Shown: one piece after another, positions 1-8,576 of the stretch
How positions within the stretch are numbered: the stretch's first letter is position 1
How the letters are laid out: every line of letters begins with the position of its first letter
Source: an uncultured Saprospiraceae bacterium
GTDB taxonomy: Bacteria; Bacteroidota; Bacteroidia; Chitinophagales; Saprospiraceae
Assembly: GCA_938001865.1 (NCBI GenBank)
Contig: CALLAW010000006.1
Location: 1 to 51,295 of the forward strand
DNA length: 51,295 nucleotides
Direction: 5' to 3'
Translations under genes and position numbers: made by a program
The notes under the pieces: model-generated
The model's database searches: none
What the model was told of the DNA's origin: nothing
The model's input: the letters and a program-made list of their open reading frames with translations, nothing else

Positions 1-3000
1 GATGGAGAGATTACGATTATCAGAGATGTCTATCTCGACTATGATTGTAGAGATGAAGCTCAGCCATACACAATGCGAAGAGAACTCACATACGGTACTG
101 ACGATGGAGGTGCTGAGTGTACACTCACGATCAACTATGAGAAGGCTGCACTAGCAGATATCGTAGCACCGGATAATATCAGAGTATCATGCGGTGATGA
201 TAGTAATAATGATGCTGTCTTTGATGAGATATTTGATCTCTTTGATGCCGACGGTGATGGTGTATTTGATCCATCAGAGACTGGTGTTCCAACTCTTGAT
301 GGAAGCCCAATCTTCCCACTTGCATTTGATAATGCTTGTAAGTTCAATGTAGCGGTAGATGATCAGACATTTGAGACATGTATGTCCAACTTCAAGATAT
401 TAAGAACATTTGCGATCTATGATTGGTGTAATGCTGAGATCAGAGAGATCACTCAGATCATAGAGCAAGTCGATGATGTGCCACCTGTAGTAGTATGTGC
501 TGAGACACAAGTAATGGAAGTCAATAATGATGGAGCTGGTTGTACGGCGACATTTACAGTTGATCCTCTTGGTGTGTTAGGAGATGACAACCTCTCAGTT
601 GTTGAGTTTATTTCAGACTGTAGTGCTGACTATAGCGTCATCGGAGTAGGGTACAAGGAGGCTAACCCTGATGGTTCAGAGCCAGATGCAAGTGAGCCAT
701 TTGAGTTTACTCAGTCGATAATTAATAATGGTAATGGTACATATACTCTAGTAGATCTTGAAGGTCCAAGAGTATGGATCCAATATATCTTAGAGGATGG
801 TTGTGGTAATAGTGTGAGCTTCCCAGTTGCAGATAGTGGCAATCAAGTCTCTACATGCTTCCTTGAAGTAGATATCATCGATACTACTCCACCTGTAGCT
901 GTTTGCGATGAGTTCACAGCAGTGACACTTAGTGCTGATGGTTGGGGAAGGATCTATGGCGAATCACTCGATGATGGATCATATGATTACTGTGGAGATG
1001 TCTCATTCCAAGTAAGACGAATAGAAGCAACTGACTGTACAGATCAGTCACTTGCTGCCGATGGTCATAACGACTTAGAGTACAATGACTTTGTACAAGT
1101 CTGCTGTGCTGACTTAGGTACAGATGTGATGGTGGAGCTCCTCGTATCAGATGAGCAAGGTAATACGAGTAGCTGTATGGTTAAGGTCAGACCTCAAGAT
1201 AAAAATGAGCCAGTCCTGTTATCATGTCCAGGTAATTTCTCTTTGAATTGTGACGCTGCATTTACTTTAAATGATCCTAATGCATTTGGACCTACCGTAG
1301 CAGATAACTGTGGTGTTGGTAATATCGTCCCTGTTGATACCGACAATAGAGATGAGTGTGGAGCAGGAACCGTAACAAGAAATTGGTTTATTGAAAATCC
1401 TGATGGTTCACTCTCTTCAATAGGCTGTAGCCAAACGATAACATTTAACTTCCAATCTATCAGTCTGAGTGACATCAGATTCCCAGCTGACTTGGTAGGA
1501 GATGCATCTATCATGGGATGTATGCAGGATGTCATCTCTCCTGATGATACTGGATTTCCTCTCTATAGGTCTACTGGTACATTGATAGAGAATGCTCCAG
1601 GGTGCGGTAATATCGCAGTGACACATACTGACCAGATCTTCTCAAATGTAACAGATGCTTGCTTCAAGGTCTTCAGGACTTGGACAGTAATAGACTGGTG
1701 TGTCTATGATACTTCTAACCCTAACGGTGGAGGTCTCTATGTAGGCAATCAGACTATCATGTTGAATAATGATGAGTCACCAGAGTTTACTACTTGTGGA
1801 CCTGATGAAACAGAGTATTGCCTCCCTGTCGGAGCTTGTGAGATGACTGTTAACTTCGCAGCGCTTGCTAATGATGGATGTACAGGAGACGTGATCACAG
1901 ATCAGAGCAGTTACACATGGACTCTAAGAGGGAGCAATGGTGCTATAGTAGAGAGTGGTACAGGACTCAGCGATAATGCAAGATTAGAACGTGGAAGATA
2001 TACAATCACTTGGACTGTGACTGGTGCATGTGATGTGACAGAGACTTGTACGTCAACATTTGATGTCAATGATTGTCAAGCGCCTACACCATACTGTCTT
2101 GGTGGTATCACAACAGTGATCTTACCTGGTGAGCAGTCAGTAACGATCTGGGCTAATGACTTAGATTTCGGGAGTGCTGATCAGTGTGATAATCCAGTGA
2201 CCATTACATTTGAAGATGGTAGCTCGAGTATGACATTCACTTGTGATGACTTAGGTAATAACGAAGTATCTATTGTGATCACAGATCCATCGGGTAACTC
2301 TGATATCTGTACGACTACAGTAACTATCCAAGCTAATAATGGTGCATGTAGTGACGCATCAAGAATCATGATCGCTGGTAATATCATGACAGAAGGGAGT
2401 GGAGGCATCGAAGATGTATCTGTCTCACTAGAGCATATGACTGATCACACGATGACATACGAGACTACACTTATAGATGGTCACTATGCATTCGATGATA
2501 TCCTCTCTCTAGAAGATTATCACTTGACTGCTGATAAGTTAGGTGATCCTCTGAATGGAATATCAACACTTGATATCTTATTGATACAAAGACACTTATT
2601 GAATATTGAGCAGTTGGATAGTCCATATAAGATCATCGCTGCTGATGCAAATAACAGTGAGTCTATCACTGCAGCAGATATGGTAGAGATAAGAAAGCTC
2701 ATCCTAGAGATCTATGACCAATTTCCAAATAATAAGAATTGGAGATTTGTAGACTCTGAGAAGTCTTACACTGACATCACTCGTCCATGGCCGTTGAGAG
2801 AAGATATCTTACTCCAAAATATCTTAGATGACAATATGGATGTCAACTGGACGGGGATCAAGGTAGGAGATGTCAACGGGTCTGTCCAATTGAGTGGATT
2901 GATCGGAGGAGATACTGAAGTGAGAAGTGCTGATAAGCTACAGATCACAATGCAAGAGTCACCATCAGGAGGCTATGATGCAATAGTAACTCATGCAACG

Positions 3001-3546
3001 ACGCTTACAGGATTGCAGATGCAATTATCAGGTGCAAGAGTAGCATCAATTACATCAGACGTCCTCCAATTGACGCAAGAGCATACAGTAATAGAGGGTA
3101 ACCAATTCGGGATGAGTTATAATCAACTTGACCCAGTATCACTCAGCGAAGGATCAGTACTCTTCCACATAGATGCTACTGATGTGGATGATTGGATACT
3201 TGGCGATGCTATCGCAGCAGAGGCGTATGATGCTAATCTAGAGATCATGACGATAGAGATATCTAGTCAAGGTACTTCTGAAGATGGCTTTGCACTTCAC
3301 CAGAATAGACCAAATCCATTCTCTGGATCAACTCAGATAGAGTTTACTCTACCAAAAGCAGGGAGTGCTACTCTTGAGATAATGGATATTACTGGTAGTA
3401 TGCTCTATAGTATTACTCAGAATTACCAAGCAGGGAGTCATGTACAGACTATTCACTCTGACTTATTGCCTTCTGCTGGACTCCTCTATTATAGACTAGA
3501 TTACGAAGGAAGTGTACAGACTAAAAAAATGATATTGCTTGATTAA
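1..3546 (+). CDS. Giant Cys-rich T9SS-secreted surface protein with dockerin-like module (5' end outside window)
   Basis: The frame is open from base 1, so this is the C-terminal part (about 1181 residues) of a larger protein. It contains Cys-rich, beta-sandwich-like repeats resembling the HYR-type repeats of Saprospiraceae surface proteins, including the recurring motif FRTWTVIDWC and its relative LRTFAIYDWC. Bases 244-279 encode a canonical 12-residue EF-hand loop (DADGDGVFDPSE). Bases about 2533-2712 encode a type I dockerin-like pair of calcium loops, starting DKLGDPLNGISTLD and later DANNSESITAAD, each followed by a helix. The last 85 or so residues, from HQNRPNPF, form a T9SS type A sorting domain, so export to the cell surface or medium is expected. 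A terminator follows, so it is probably transcribed separately from the next gene. Whether the dockerin binds the cohesins encoded next door is inference. Confidence 0.85.
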   Translation, partial: DGEITIIRDVYLDYDCRDEAQPYTMRRELTYGTDDGGAECTLTINYEKAALADIVAPDNIRVSCGDDSNNDAVFDEIFDLFDADGDGVFDPSETGVPTLDGSPIFPLAFDNACKFNVAVDDQTFETCMSNFKILRTFAIYDWCNAEIREITQIIEQVDDVPPVVVCAETQVMEVNNDGAGCTATFTVDPLGVLGDDNLSVVEFISDCSADYSVIGVGYKEANPDGSEPDASEPFEFTQSIINNGNGTYTLVDLEGPRVWIQYILEDGCGNSVSFPVADSGNQVSTCFLEVDIIDTTPPVAVCDEFTAVTLSADGWGRIYGESLDDGSYDYCGDVSFQVRRIEATDCTDQSLAADGHNDLEYNDFVQVCCADLGTDVMVELLVSDEQGNTSSCMVKVRPQDKNEPVLLSCPGNFSLNCDAAFTLNDPNAFGPTVADNCGVGNIVPVDTDNRDECGAGTVTRNWFIENPDGSLSSIGCSQTITFNFQSISLSDIRFPADLVGDASIMGCMQDVISPDDTGFPLYRSTGTLIENAPGCGNIAVTHTDQIFSNVTDACFKVFRTWTVIDWCVYDTSNPNGGGLYVGNQTIMLNNDESPEFTTCGPDETEYCLPVGACEMTVNFAALANDGCTGDVITDQSSYTWTLRGSNGAIVESGTGLSDNARLERGRYTITWTVTGACDVTETCTSTFDVNDCQAPTPYCLGGITTVILPGEQSVTIWANDLDFGSADQCDNPVTITFEDGSSSMTFTCDDLGNNEVSIVITDPSGNSDICTTTVTIQANNGACSDASRIMIAGNIMTEGSGGIEDVSVSLEHMTDHTMTYETTLIDGHYAFDDILSLEDYHLTADKLGDPLNGISTLDILLIQRHLLNIEQLDSPYKIIAADANNSESITAADMVEIRKLILEIYDQFPNNKNWRFVDSEKSYTDITRPWPLREDILLQNILDDNMDVNWTGIKVGDVNGSVQLSGLIGGDTEVRSADKLQITMQESPSGGYDAIVTHATTLTGLQMQLSGARVASITSDVLQLTQEHTVIEGNQFGMSYNQLDPVSLSEGSVLFHIDATDVDDWILGDAIAAEAYDANLEIMTIEISSQGTSEDGFALHQNRPNPFSGSTQIEFTLPKAGSATLEIMDITGSMLYSITQNYQAGSHVQTIHSDLLPSAGLLYYRLDYEGSVQTKKMILLD

Positions 3547-3573
3547 TCAAGGCAAAAAATACTAAGTATATCG

Positions 3574-3621
3574 AAAAAAGTACCTTTTGTGGCTAAATAT
3601 AGCTGTGGAGGTGCTTTTTTT
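3574..3621 (+). terminator. Rho-independent terminator after the dockerin gene
   Basis: An A-rich arm ending GTACC (to 3584) pairs with GGTGC (3610-3614) through one G-T wobble, with a small inner hairpin, followed by seven T (3615-3621). It lies 28 bases after the stop codon. Confidence 0.7.
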
Positions 3622-3734
3622 GTATTCTCATACGTTACTTTAGTGTGACTTAACCCATTGAGTACGAGGCTTATTCCAAATAGCCAATCAATCAAGCAAT
3701 CCTTAATTTATTATATTAGGAATATTTATTATAT

Positions 3735-3742
3735 TACCTTTG
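3735..3742 (+). promoter_or_regulatory. Bacteroidota -7 element (TACCTTTG) of the cohesin gene
   Basis: This is a perfect match to the Bacteroidota TAnnTTTG element. Predicted transcription starts about four bases downstream, giving a leader of about 25 bases before the ATG at 3771. No convincing -33 TTG was seen. Confidence 0.6.
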
Positions 3743-3770
3743 TCTATAATTAGATATAGAGTTTAACATT

Positions 3771-6700
3771 ATGAAGCATACTATTTCGATTTTCTTGTTT
3801 TTGATCCTAAGTATAGGCGTATCTGCCCAACTGGAGATTAACTTTGAGTCAGCTGACACAATGCCTACACCTGGGTCAACAATCAACGTTGATGTCACAG
3901 TTGGAAACTTTGTTGACATTGTCAACTTACAGTATTGGGTGTATTGGGATTCTACCGTATTAGCATTTGATACGATCACTAATCTCAATACCGATATCGA
4001 TATGAAGCTCGAGGGATTTAACTATCCTGGCAATCCGATATCTGTAAATGGGATGATGACACAGTTTCCTGATGGGAAGATTGGAGTATCGTGGCAGGAT
4101 GGTGTCAATACACAGACACTCGATGATGGAGATGTACTCTTTACGATCACACTTGACGCCGTCGGTATGGAGTGTGATAGTACCAATATGATAATTGGTG
4201 ATAATCCTCCTTTCGGAGAAATTGAAGTGTATCAAAATTTTGATTTCTCTCCAGAGGGCAATATCGGAGCGGTATCGGATGGATCTAACTTTATGATCCC
4301 AGGTAACTGTGGTGATGTTGTAGATCCAGTCTGTGAGTTTACCTACATCCTATCTGAGGAGATGGCTGAAGAGGGTGGTACAGTCTGTGTATTCCTCTCA
4401 GCAGATGACTTTGTCAATATCGAAAGCTTCCAAGGTGGAATCTACTTTGATGAGACAGTCATCGAGTATGATGGATTCGATTTTCTTGTTAATACGGAAT
4501 TTGATGGTGTCTCTCTTGTAGAGCCTGGAGTGCTGAGTTTCTTGGCTGTAGTCGATAATATCACATTGGATGATGGCTCTGATTTACTCAAGCTAAATTT
4601 CAATGTAGTCGGAGATATAGGAGCAAAGACTACACTCACGATGGGAGATGCAGGTAATGTCATCATGGAAGTTAACTCTTCAATGGGGTTCTTGGATATC
4701 TGTGTAGAAGACGGATGTGCCACAGTAGTAGAGGAGCCGATAGAGACTATCACGCTTGACCTCCTTGATCAAACCGTAGTCAACGGAGAAAATGTCTGCT
4801 TCCCACTACAAACAGAAAACTTTATTGATATCTCAACACTGCAGTTTGCAATAGAGTGGGATCAAGAAATATATACATACACTGGAGTTCAGAATCTCAA
4901 CACTGACATTCAGATTGTTGATGGTCAACACCTCAATAATAATGGGAATCTTCTCATCTGTTCATGGACTTCTCCAACGGCAGGAGGGATTACGATCGAT
5001 GATGGATCTATCTTATTTGAAGTCTGTCTAGATGTCAACGCAAATTGTACAGACGAGAACCCAATTACGAGTACAGTGGAGATCGTCGGTAATCCAGATA
5101 TCGAAATAGCAGCTGAGACAAATGAAGGGATCGTAGTAGTGCCATTTACGATAAGTGAGAGTGTAGTGACGATAGATTGTGCTGGTACACCGATCTGCGA
5201 ATCGACAACAATAGTCTTCTCTAGTGAGACTACGGATGTAGGTTGCCTTGGTGGATCTAATGGTGCAATCATAGCGACTCCATCCGGTGGAGCTGCTCCG
5301 TATAGTTGTACTTGGACTAATGCAGCAGGTATGGTCATCCAATCAAACGGGAACTGTAATATTCAAAATCTTAGTGCCGGTACTTATACTGTAGATGTAG
5401 TAGATAGCAATGACTGTACAGCGAGCAATACATTTACAATCAGTGAACCCTCTGTAGCTATCAGCGTGACGGCATCTGCGACAGATGCATCATGCACTAC
5501 GGGTGGAGCGATCGCTACTCAGGTAAGTAACTCTGTAGGCATGGTTAACTATACTTGGACGGGTGGCCTTACTGGTGCTAACCCTGACAATGTACCAGCT
5601 GGGACATATACGGTAGTCGTAAGTGATGCTAATGACTGTACTGCATCTACAAGTGTAACAGTAGGATCATCGAGTGAGGTCACAGTGACTGGATCATCGA
5701 CTGATGCTGACTGCGACGGCGGTGGTACTATTACCCCTGTCTATAGCGGAGGAAGTGGAAATTATACTTACTGTTGGTCTGATCTACCAGCTACGGGACC
5801 ATTCAATCTCGAATCAAGAGTAGGTCTCAGCCCTGGCTCATATACGGTCACTGTCAAAGATGGTGATACTGGATGTAGTGATATGGCAACATTTGTAATC
5901 TCTAATATGGTTACACCATTAACCTTGACTAGCGGTAATACAACAGATATCGGTTGTGAAAGTGATACTGGATCATACACCTACTCAGTGAGTGGTGGCT
6001 GTCCTGTCAATGGAGCATACGAGGTCAGTCTCGATGGGGGACCATTCATGGCGGCTACTGGTGTGGTCACTGGACTGACAGCTGGATCACATACTATAGT
6101 AGTAAGAGATAATCAAGATCAGACAACTACTACAACATTTACAATAAGTGGATCAGTGGATCCTCTGATGATAATCGGTGGTAACAACCTCCAAACAAAC
6201 AATCCACTCTGTAATGGAGACGAGACAGGAGGACTCGCAGGAGTCAATGTCTCAGGTGGTTGTCCCAACGGGAATGGAGAGTATACATGTGAGATCAACG
6301 GTACAATCGTTCCATGTAGTGAGGTAGATGATATCTTACTCGGTGCTGGAGATTATACTGTAATAGTATCAGATGATAACGACAATGAAGCAACTGCAGA
6401 CTTTACAATAACAGAGCCAGATGCTGTAGTCCTTACAGAGGAAGCGCTTAATATAAGTGATGTGACATGTGCATCTTCGATAGATGTGTCTGTAGCTGGA
6501 GGGAGCGGGAGTTATCTCTATGCATGGACGTATAATGGGGACGCATTCGCTGATACAGAAGATATCACGGACCTTTGTCCTGGTGAGTATTGCTTAGAAG
6601 TCCTTGATACTAACGGATGCCCAGCAAGTGGTGGAGTATACTGTGTCACGATCACGAGTCTTCCGACTTTTGAAGGAGTTGAAGTGACTTCGATTAATGA

Positions 6701-7466
6701 TAACTCAGGATTCGGAGTATCATGCTTCGGGATATGTGATGCGGTGATTAGTGGTACACAGGTAAGTGGAGGATCTGTAGCGTCTATCGAGTTGACAGAT
6801 ACAGACGGCGATATCGAAGGATTCATGACATTCCCATTAGAGGGTGTCTGTGCAGGGACATATACGATGACAGTTACTGATGAGTTCGGTGGAGTCTACA
6901 CTCACCCAGATTTCATCATCGTGACGGAGCCTACTCAACTTGAGATGGAAGTAGATACAGTAGTCTGTGCTACTAACGGTATGGACAATGGTGCAGTACT
7001 CCTCTTCGTAGATGGTGGTGCAGGAGGATATACATATGCATGGACGCCAAGCGATTGCGATGGATTGACATGTACAGATCTGGCAGCTGGGAGTTACTCA
7101 GTGCAAGTATTGGATGCTAACGGTTGTGAAGCAATCCTTCCTGATATTATCGTAGAAGATAAGTCTGGGCCAGATTCAGTATGCTACGAAGGTACCTCAG
7201 TAATCACACCTAATGGTGATGGGGTCAATGATCTATTCATGATATCATGTCTTGATAGCAATGACTTAGAAGGGCATAACCTTATGATCTTTGATAGATG
7301 GGGAAGGGTAGTAATGGAGACTGACGATTATGATAACATGTGGGGAGGTACTGATATGGATGGTACTCTGCTCCAAGAGGGTGGATACTACTATGTCTTC
7401 ACTGGGGACTTTGCTAATGGCGACCAAAGAATATTCAAAGGATCAGTCACACTCTTGAGAGACTAA
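3771..7466 (+). CDS. Secreted cohesin-like/SprB-repeat adhesin with gliding-type T9SS C-terminal domain
   Basis: This 1231-residue protein starts with a clear signal peptide (MKHTISIFLFLILSIGVSAQ). Three cohesin-like domains follow at about residues 21-175, 187-320 and 325-475. Each shows the cohesin pattern of a VxVxVxNF-type strand, an LxYWVYWDSTVL-like strand and a DDGDVLFTITL-like strand. From about 476 to 1125 there are multiple SprB-like repeats, with C..G..GGSGNYTY.W and LSPGSYTVTVKD patterns. The last 89 residues begin ITPNGDGVNDLF and match the gliding-motility-associated (CHU_C/type B) sorting domain. The protein should be exported by T9SS and anchored or released at the cell surface. 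The PorP/SprF gene 45 bases downstream is the usual partner of SprB-like proteins. Cohesin assignment is by pattern only; a generic beta-sandwich adhesin is the alternative. Confidence 0.85.
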   Translation: MKHTISIFLFLILSIGVSAQLEINFESADTMPTPGSTINVDVTVGNFVDIVNLQYWVYWDSTVLAFDTITNLNTDIDMKLEGFNYPGNPISVNGMMTQFPDGKIGVSWQDGVNTQTLDDGDVLFTITLDAVGMECDSTNMIIGDNPPFGEIEVYQNFDFSPEGNIGAVSDGSNFMIPGNCGDVVDPVCEFTYILSEEMAEEGGTVCVFLSADDFVNIESFQGGIYFDETVIEYDGFDFLVNTEFDGVSLVEPGVLSFLAVVDNITLDDGSDLLKLNFNVVGDIGAKTTLTMGDAGNVIMEVNSSMGFLDICVEDGCATVVEEPIETITLDLLDQTVVNGENVCFPLQTENFIDISTLQFAIEWDQEIYTYTGVQNLNTDIQIVDGQHLNNNGNLLICSWTSPTAGGITIDDGSILFEVCLDVNANCTDENPITSTVEIVGNPDIEIAAETNEGIVVVPFTISESVVTIDCAGTPICESTTIVFSSETTDVGCLGGSNGAIIATPSGGAAPYSCTWTNAAGMVIQSNGNCNIQNLSAGTYTVDVVDSNDCTASNTFTISEPSVAISVTASATDASCTTGGAIATQVSNSVGMVNYTWTGGLTGANPDNVPAGTYTVVVSDANDCTASTSVTVGSSSEVTVTGSSTDADCDGGGTITPVYSGGSGNYTYCWSDLPATGPFNLESRVGLSPGSYTVTVKDGDTGCSDMATFVISNMVTPLTLTSGNTTDIGCESDTGSYTYSVSGGCPVNGAYEVSLDGGPFMAATGVVTGLTAGSHTIVVRDNQDQTTTTTFTISGSVDPLMIIGGNNLQTNNPLCNGDETGGLAGVNVSGGCPNGNGEYTCEINGTIVPCSEVDDILLGAGDYTVIVSDDNDNEATADFTITEPDAVVLTEEALNISDVTCASSIDVSVAGGSGSYLYAWTYNGDAFADTEDITDLCPGEYCLEVLDTNGCPASGGVYCVTITSLPTFEGVEVTSINDNSGFGVSCFGICDAVISGTQVSGGSVASIELTDTDGDIEGFMTFPLEGVCAGTYTMTVTDEFGGVYTHPDFIIVTEPTQLEMEVDTVVCATNGMDNGAVLLFVDGGAGGYTYAWTPSDCDGLTCTDLAAGSYSVQVLDANGCEAILPDIIVEDKSGPDSVCYEGTSVITPNGDGVNDLFMISCLDSNDLEGHNLMIFDRWGRVVMETDDYDNMWGGTDMDGTLLQEGGYYYVFTGDFANGDQRIFKGSVTLLRD

Positions 7467-7511
7467 TTAACCAAGAATACCTTAAAAAAACTTAAACACT
7501 AAAAAGTGATT

Positions 7512-8489
7512 ATGAATAATATTTCAATCAAATTACAAGCAATATTCTGTGGAATTGTCTTGCTCATCTGTATGAGTATTGCATCATCATTGTCTGGCCA
7601 AGCTAGATACTTCGATGAGAGGTATATCACTACACAAGGGTATGTCAACCCAGTGCTCTTCAATCCAGGAGCAATCGGCCAAACAGAATATCACCAAATC
7701 CTAATAAACTATCGTAACAAGTGGGCATCATTTGATGACAGTCCTAAGAGTTTCATAGGGAGTTACGATGGATCCGTAGGCAACAATATCGGTATCGGCG
7801 CTATGATTGTCTCTGACAATAATGCTGCCTTAGAGACACTCAAAGGTCAGCTCGGAGTCAACTATACTATCAAATCTGCTAATAATAAGATTGGAGTCGG
7901 ACTGACTACTGAGTTTGTAGGACATAATATAGATGCTGGAGTGATCAATGATGAGACTATCGATGGTACAGATGTATTGATCCTCAATAGGTTAGATGGA
8001 CGTAACTTCTTTGATATCTCTCTCGGAGCACATGGTGTCTACAATGACAAGTTTATCTATGGTATCACTCTTCCTGGTCTCTTGAGTACGATGCTTGACG
8101 AAGGCCCAGAGAGTAGCGTAGAGAACGAGTTTGGCTATATACTTCACCTAGGATATAGACTCGATGTAGAATCTTATGATATCATCGCAGAGCCATCTAT
8201 CATAGTGAAGAGTCTGAGGTATGTCCCTCTCCATGTCGATATCAACATGATGGGGAGATTCCTTGATGAGAAATTAAGTGGTGGAGTGACTTATACGGTA
8301 GGGGCAGATGAGAGACTCGGATTCTTGATAGGAGCTAGAGTCAATGCATTTAACTTCTTCTACTCGTACAATGTCTCAAGACATCAATTCCAGAACTATA
8401 ACAATGGATCACATGAGCTATCTGTCAGATTCGACATCGGTAGGAAAGATAGTGTAATGTCTGCAGAGAAGATGGACGGAGACATGTAA
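7512..8489 (+). CDS. PorP/SprF family type IX secretion-associated outer-membrane protein
   Basis: This 325-residue protein has an N-terminal signal peptide ending near SLSGQA. The family signature of a YxNPVLFNPGAIG segment is followed by HQILINYRNKW. The rest is alternating beta strands as expected of a PorP/SprF outer-membrane barrel. SprF-type proteins are needed for surface delivery of SprB-like adhesins carrying type B sorting domains, so the protein probably serves the adhesin encoded immediately upstream. A GTG two codons earlier (7506) is possible, but the ATG at 7512 is preferred. A strong terminator closes the transcript. Confidence 0.9.
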   Translation: MNNISIKLQAIFCGIVLLICMSIASSLSGQARYFDERYITTQGYVNPVLFNPGAIGQTEYHQILINYRNKWASFDDSPKSFIGSYDGSVGNNIGIGAMIVSDNNAALETLKGQLGVNYTIKSANNKIGVGLTTEFVGHNIDAGVINDETIDGTDVLILNRLDGRNFFDISLGAHGVYNDKFIYGITLPGLLSTMLDEGPESSVENEFGYILHLGYRLDVESYDIIAEPSIIVKSLRYVPLHVDINMMGRFLDEKLSGGVTYTVGADERLGFLIGARVNAFNFFYSYNVSRHQFQNYNNGSHELSVRFDIGRKDSVMSAEKMDGDM

Positions 8490-8522
8490 GACATCAATCA
8501 GAAAAGCAAAAAATTAACTAGA

Positions 8523-8557
8523 AGCGATATTACAGAGATGTGATATCGCTTTTTTTA
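8523..8557 (+). terminator. Rho-independent terminator after the PorP/SprF gene
   Basis: A perfect 8-bp stem (AGCGATAT at 8523-8530 with ATATCGCT at 8543-8550), a 12-base loop and a T-run. It ends the cohesin-SprF transcript. Confidence 0.85.
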
Positions 8558-8576
8558 TTTAGCTACTTTGCATCCT

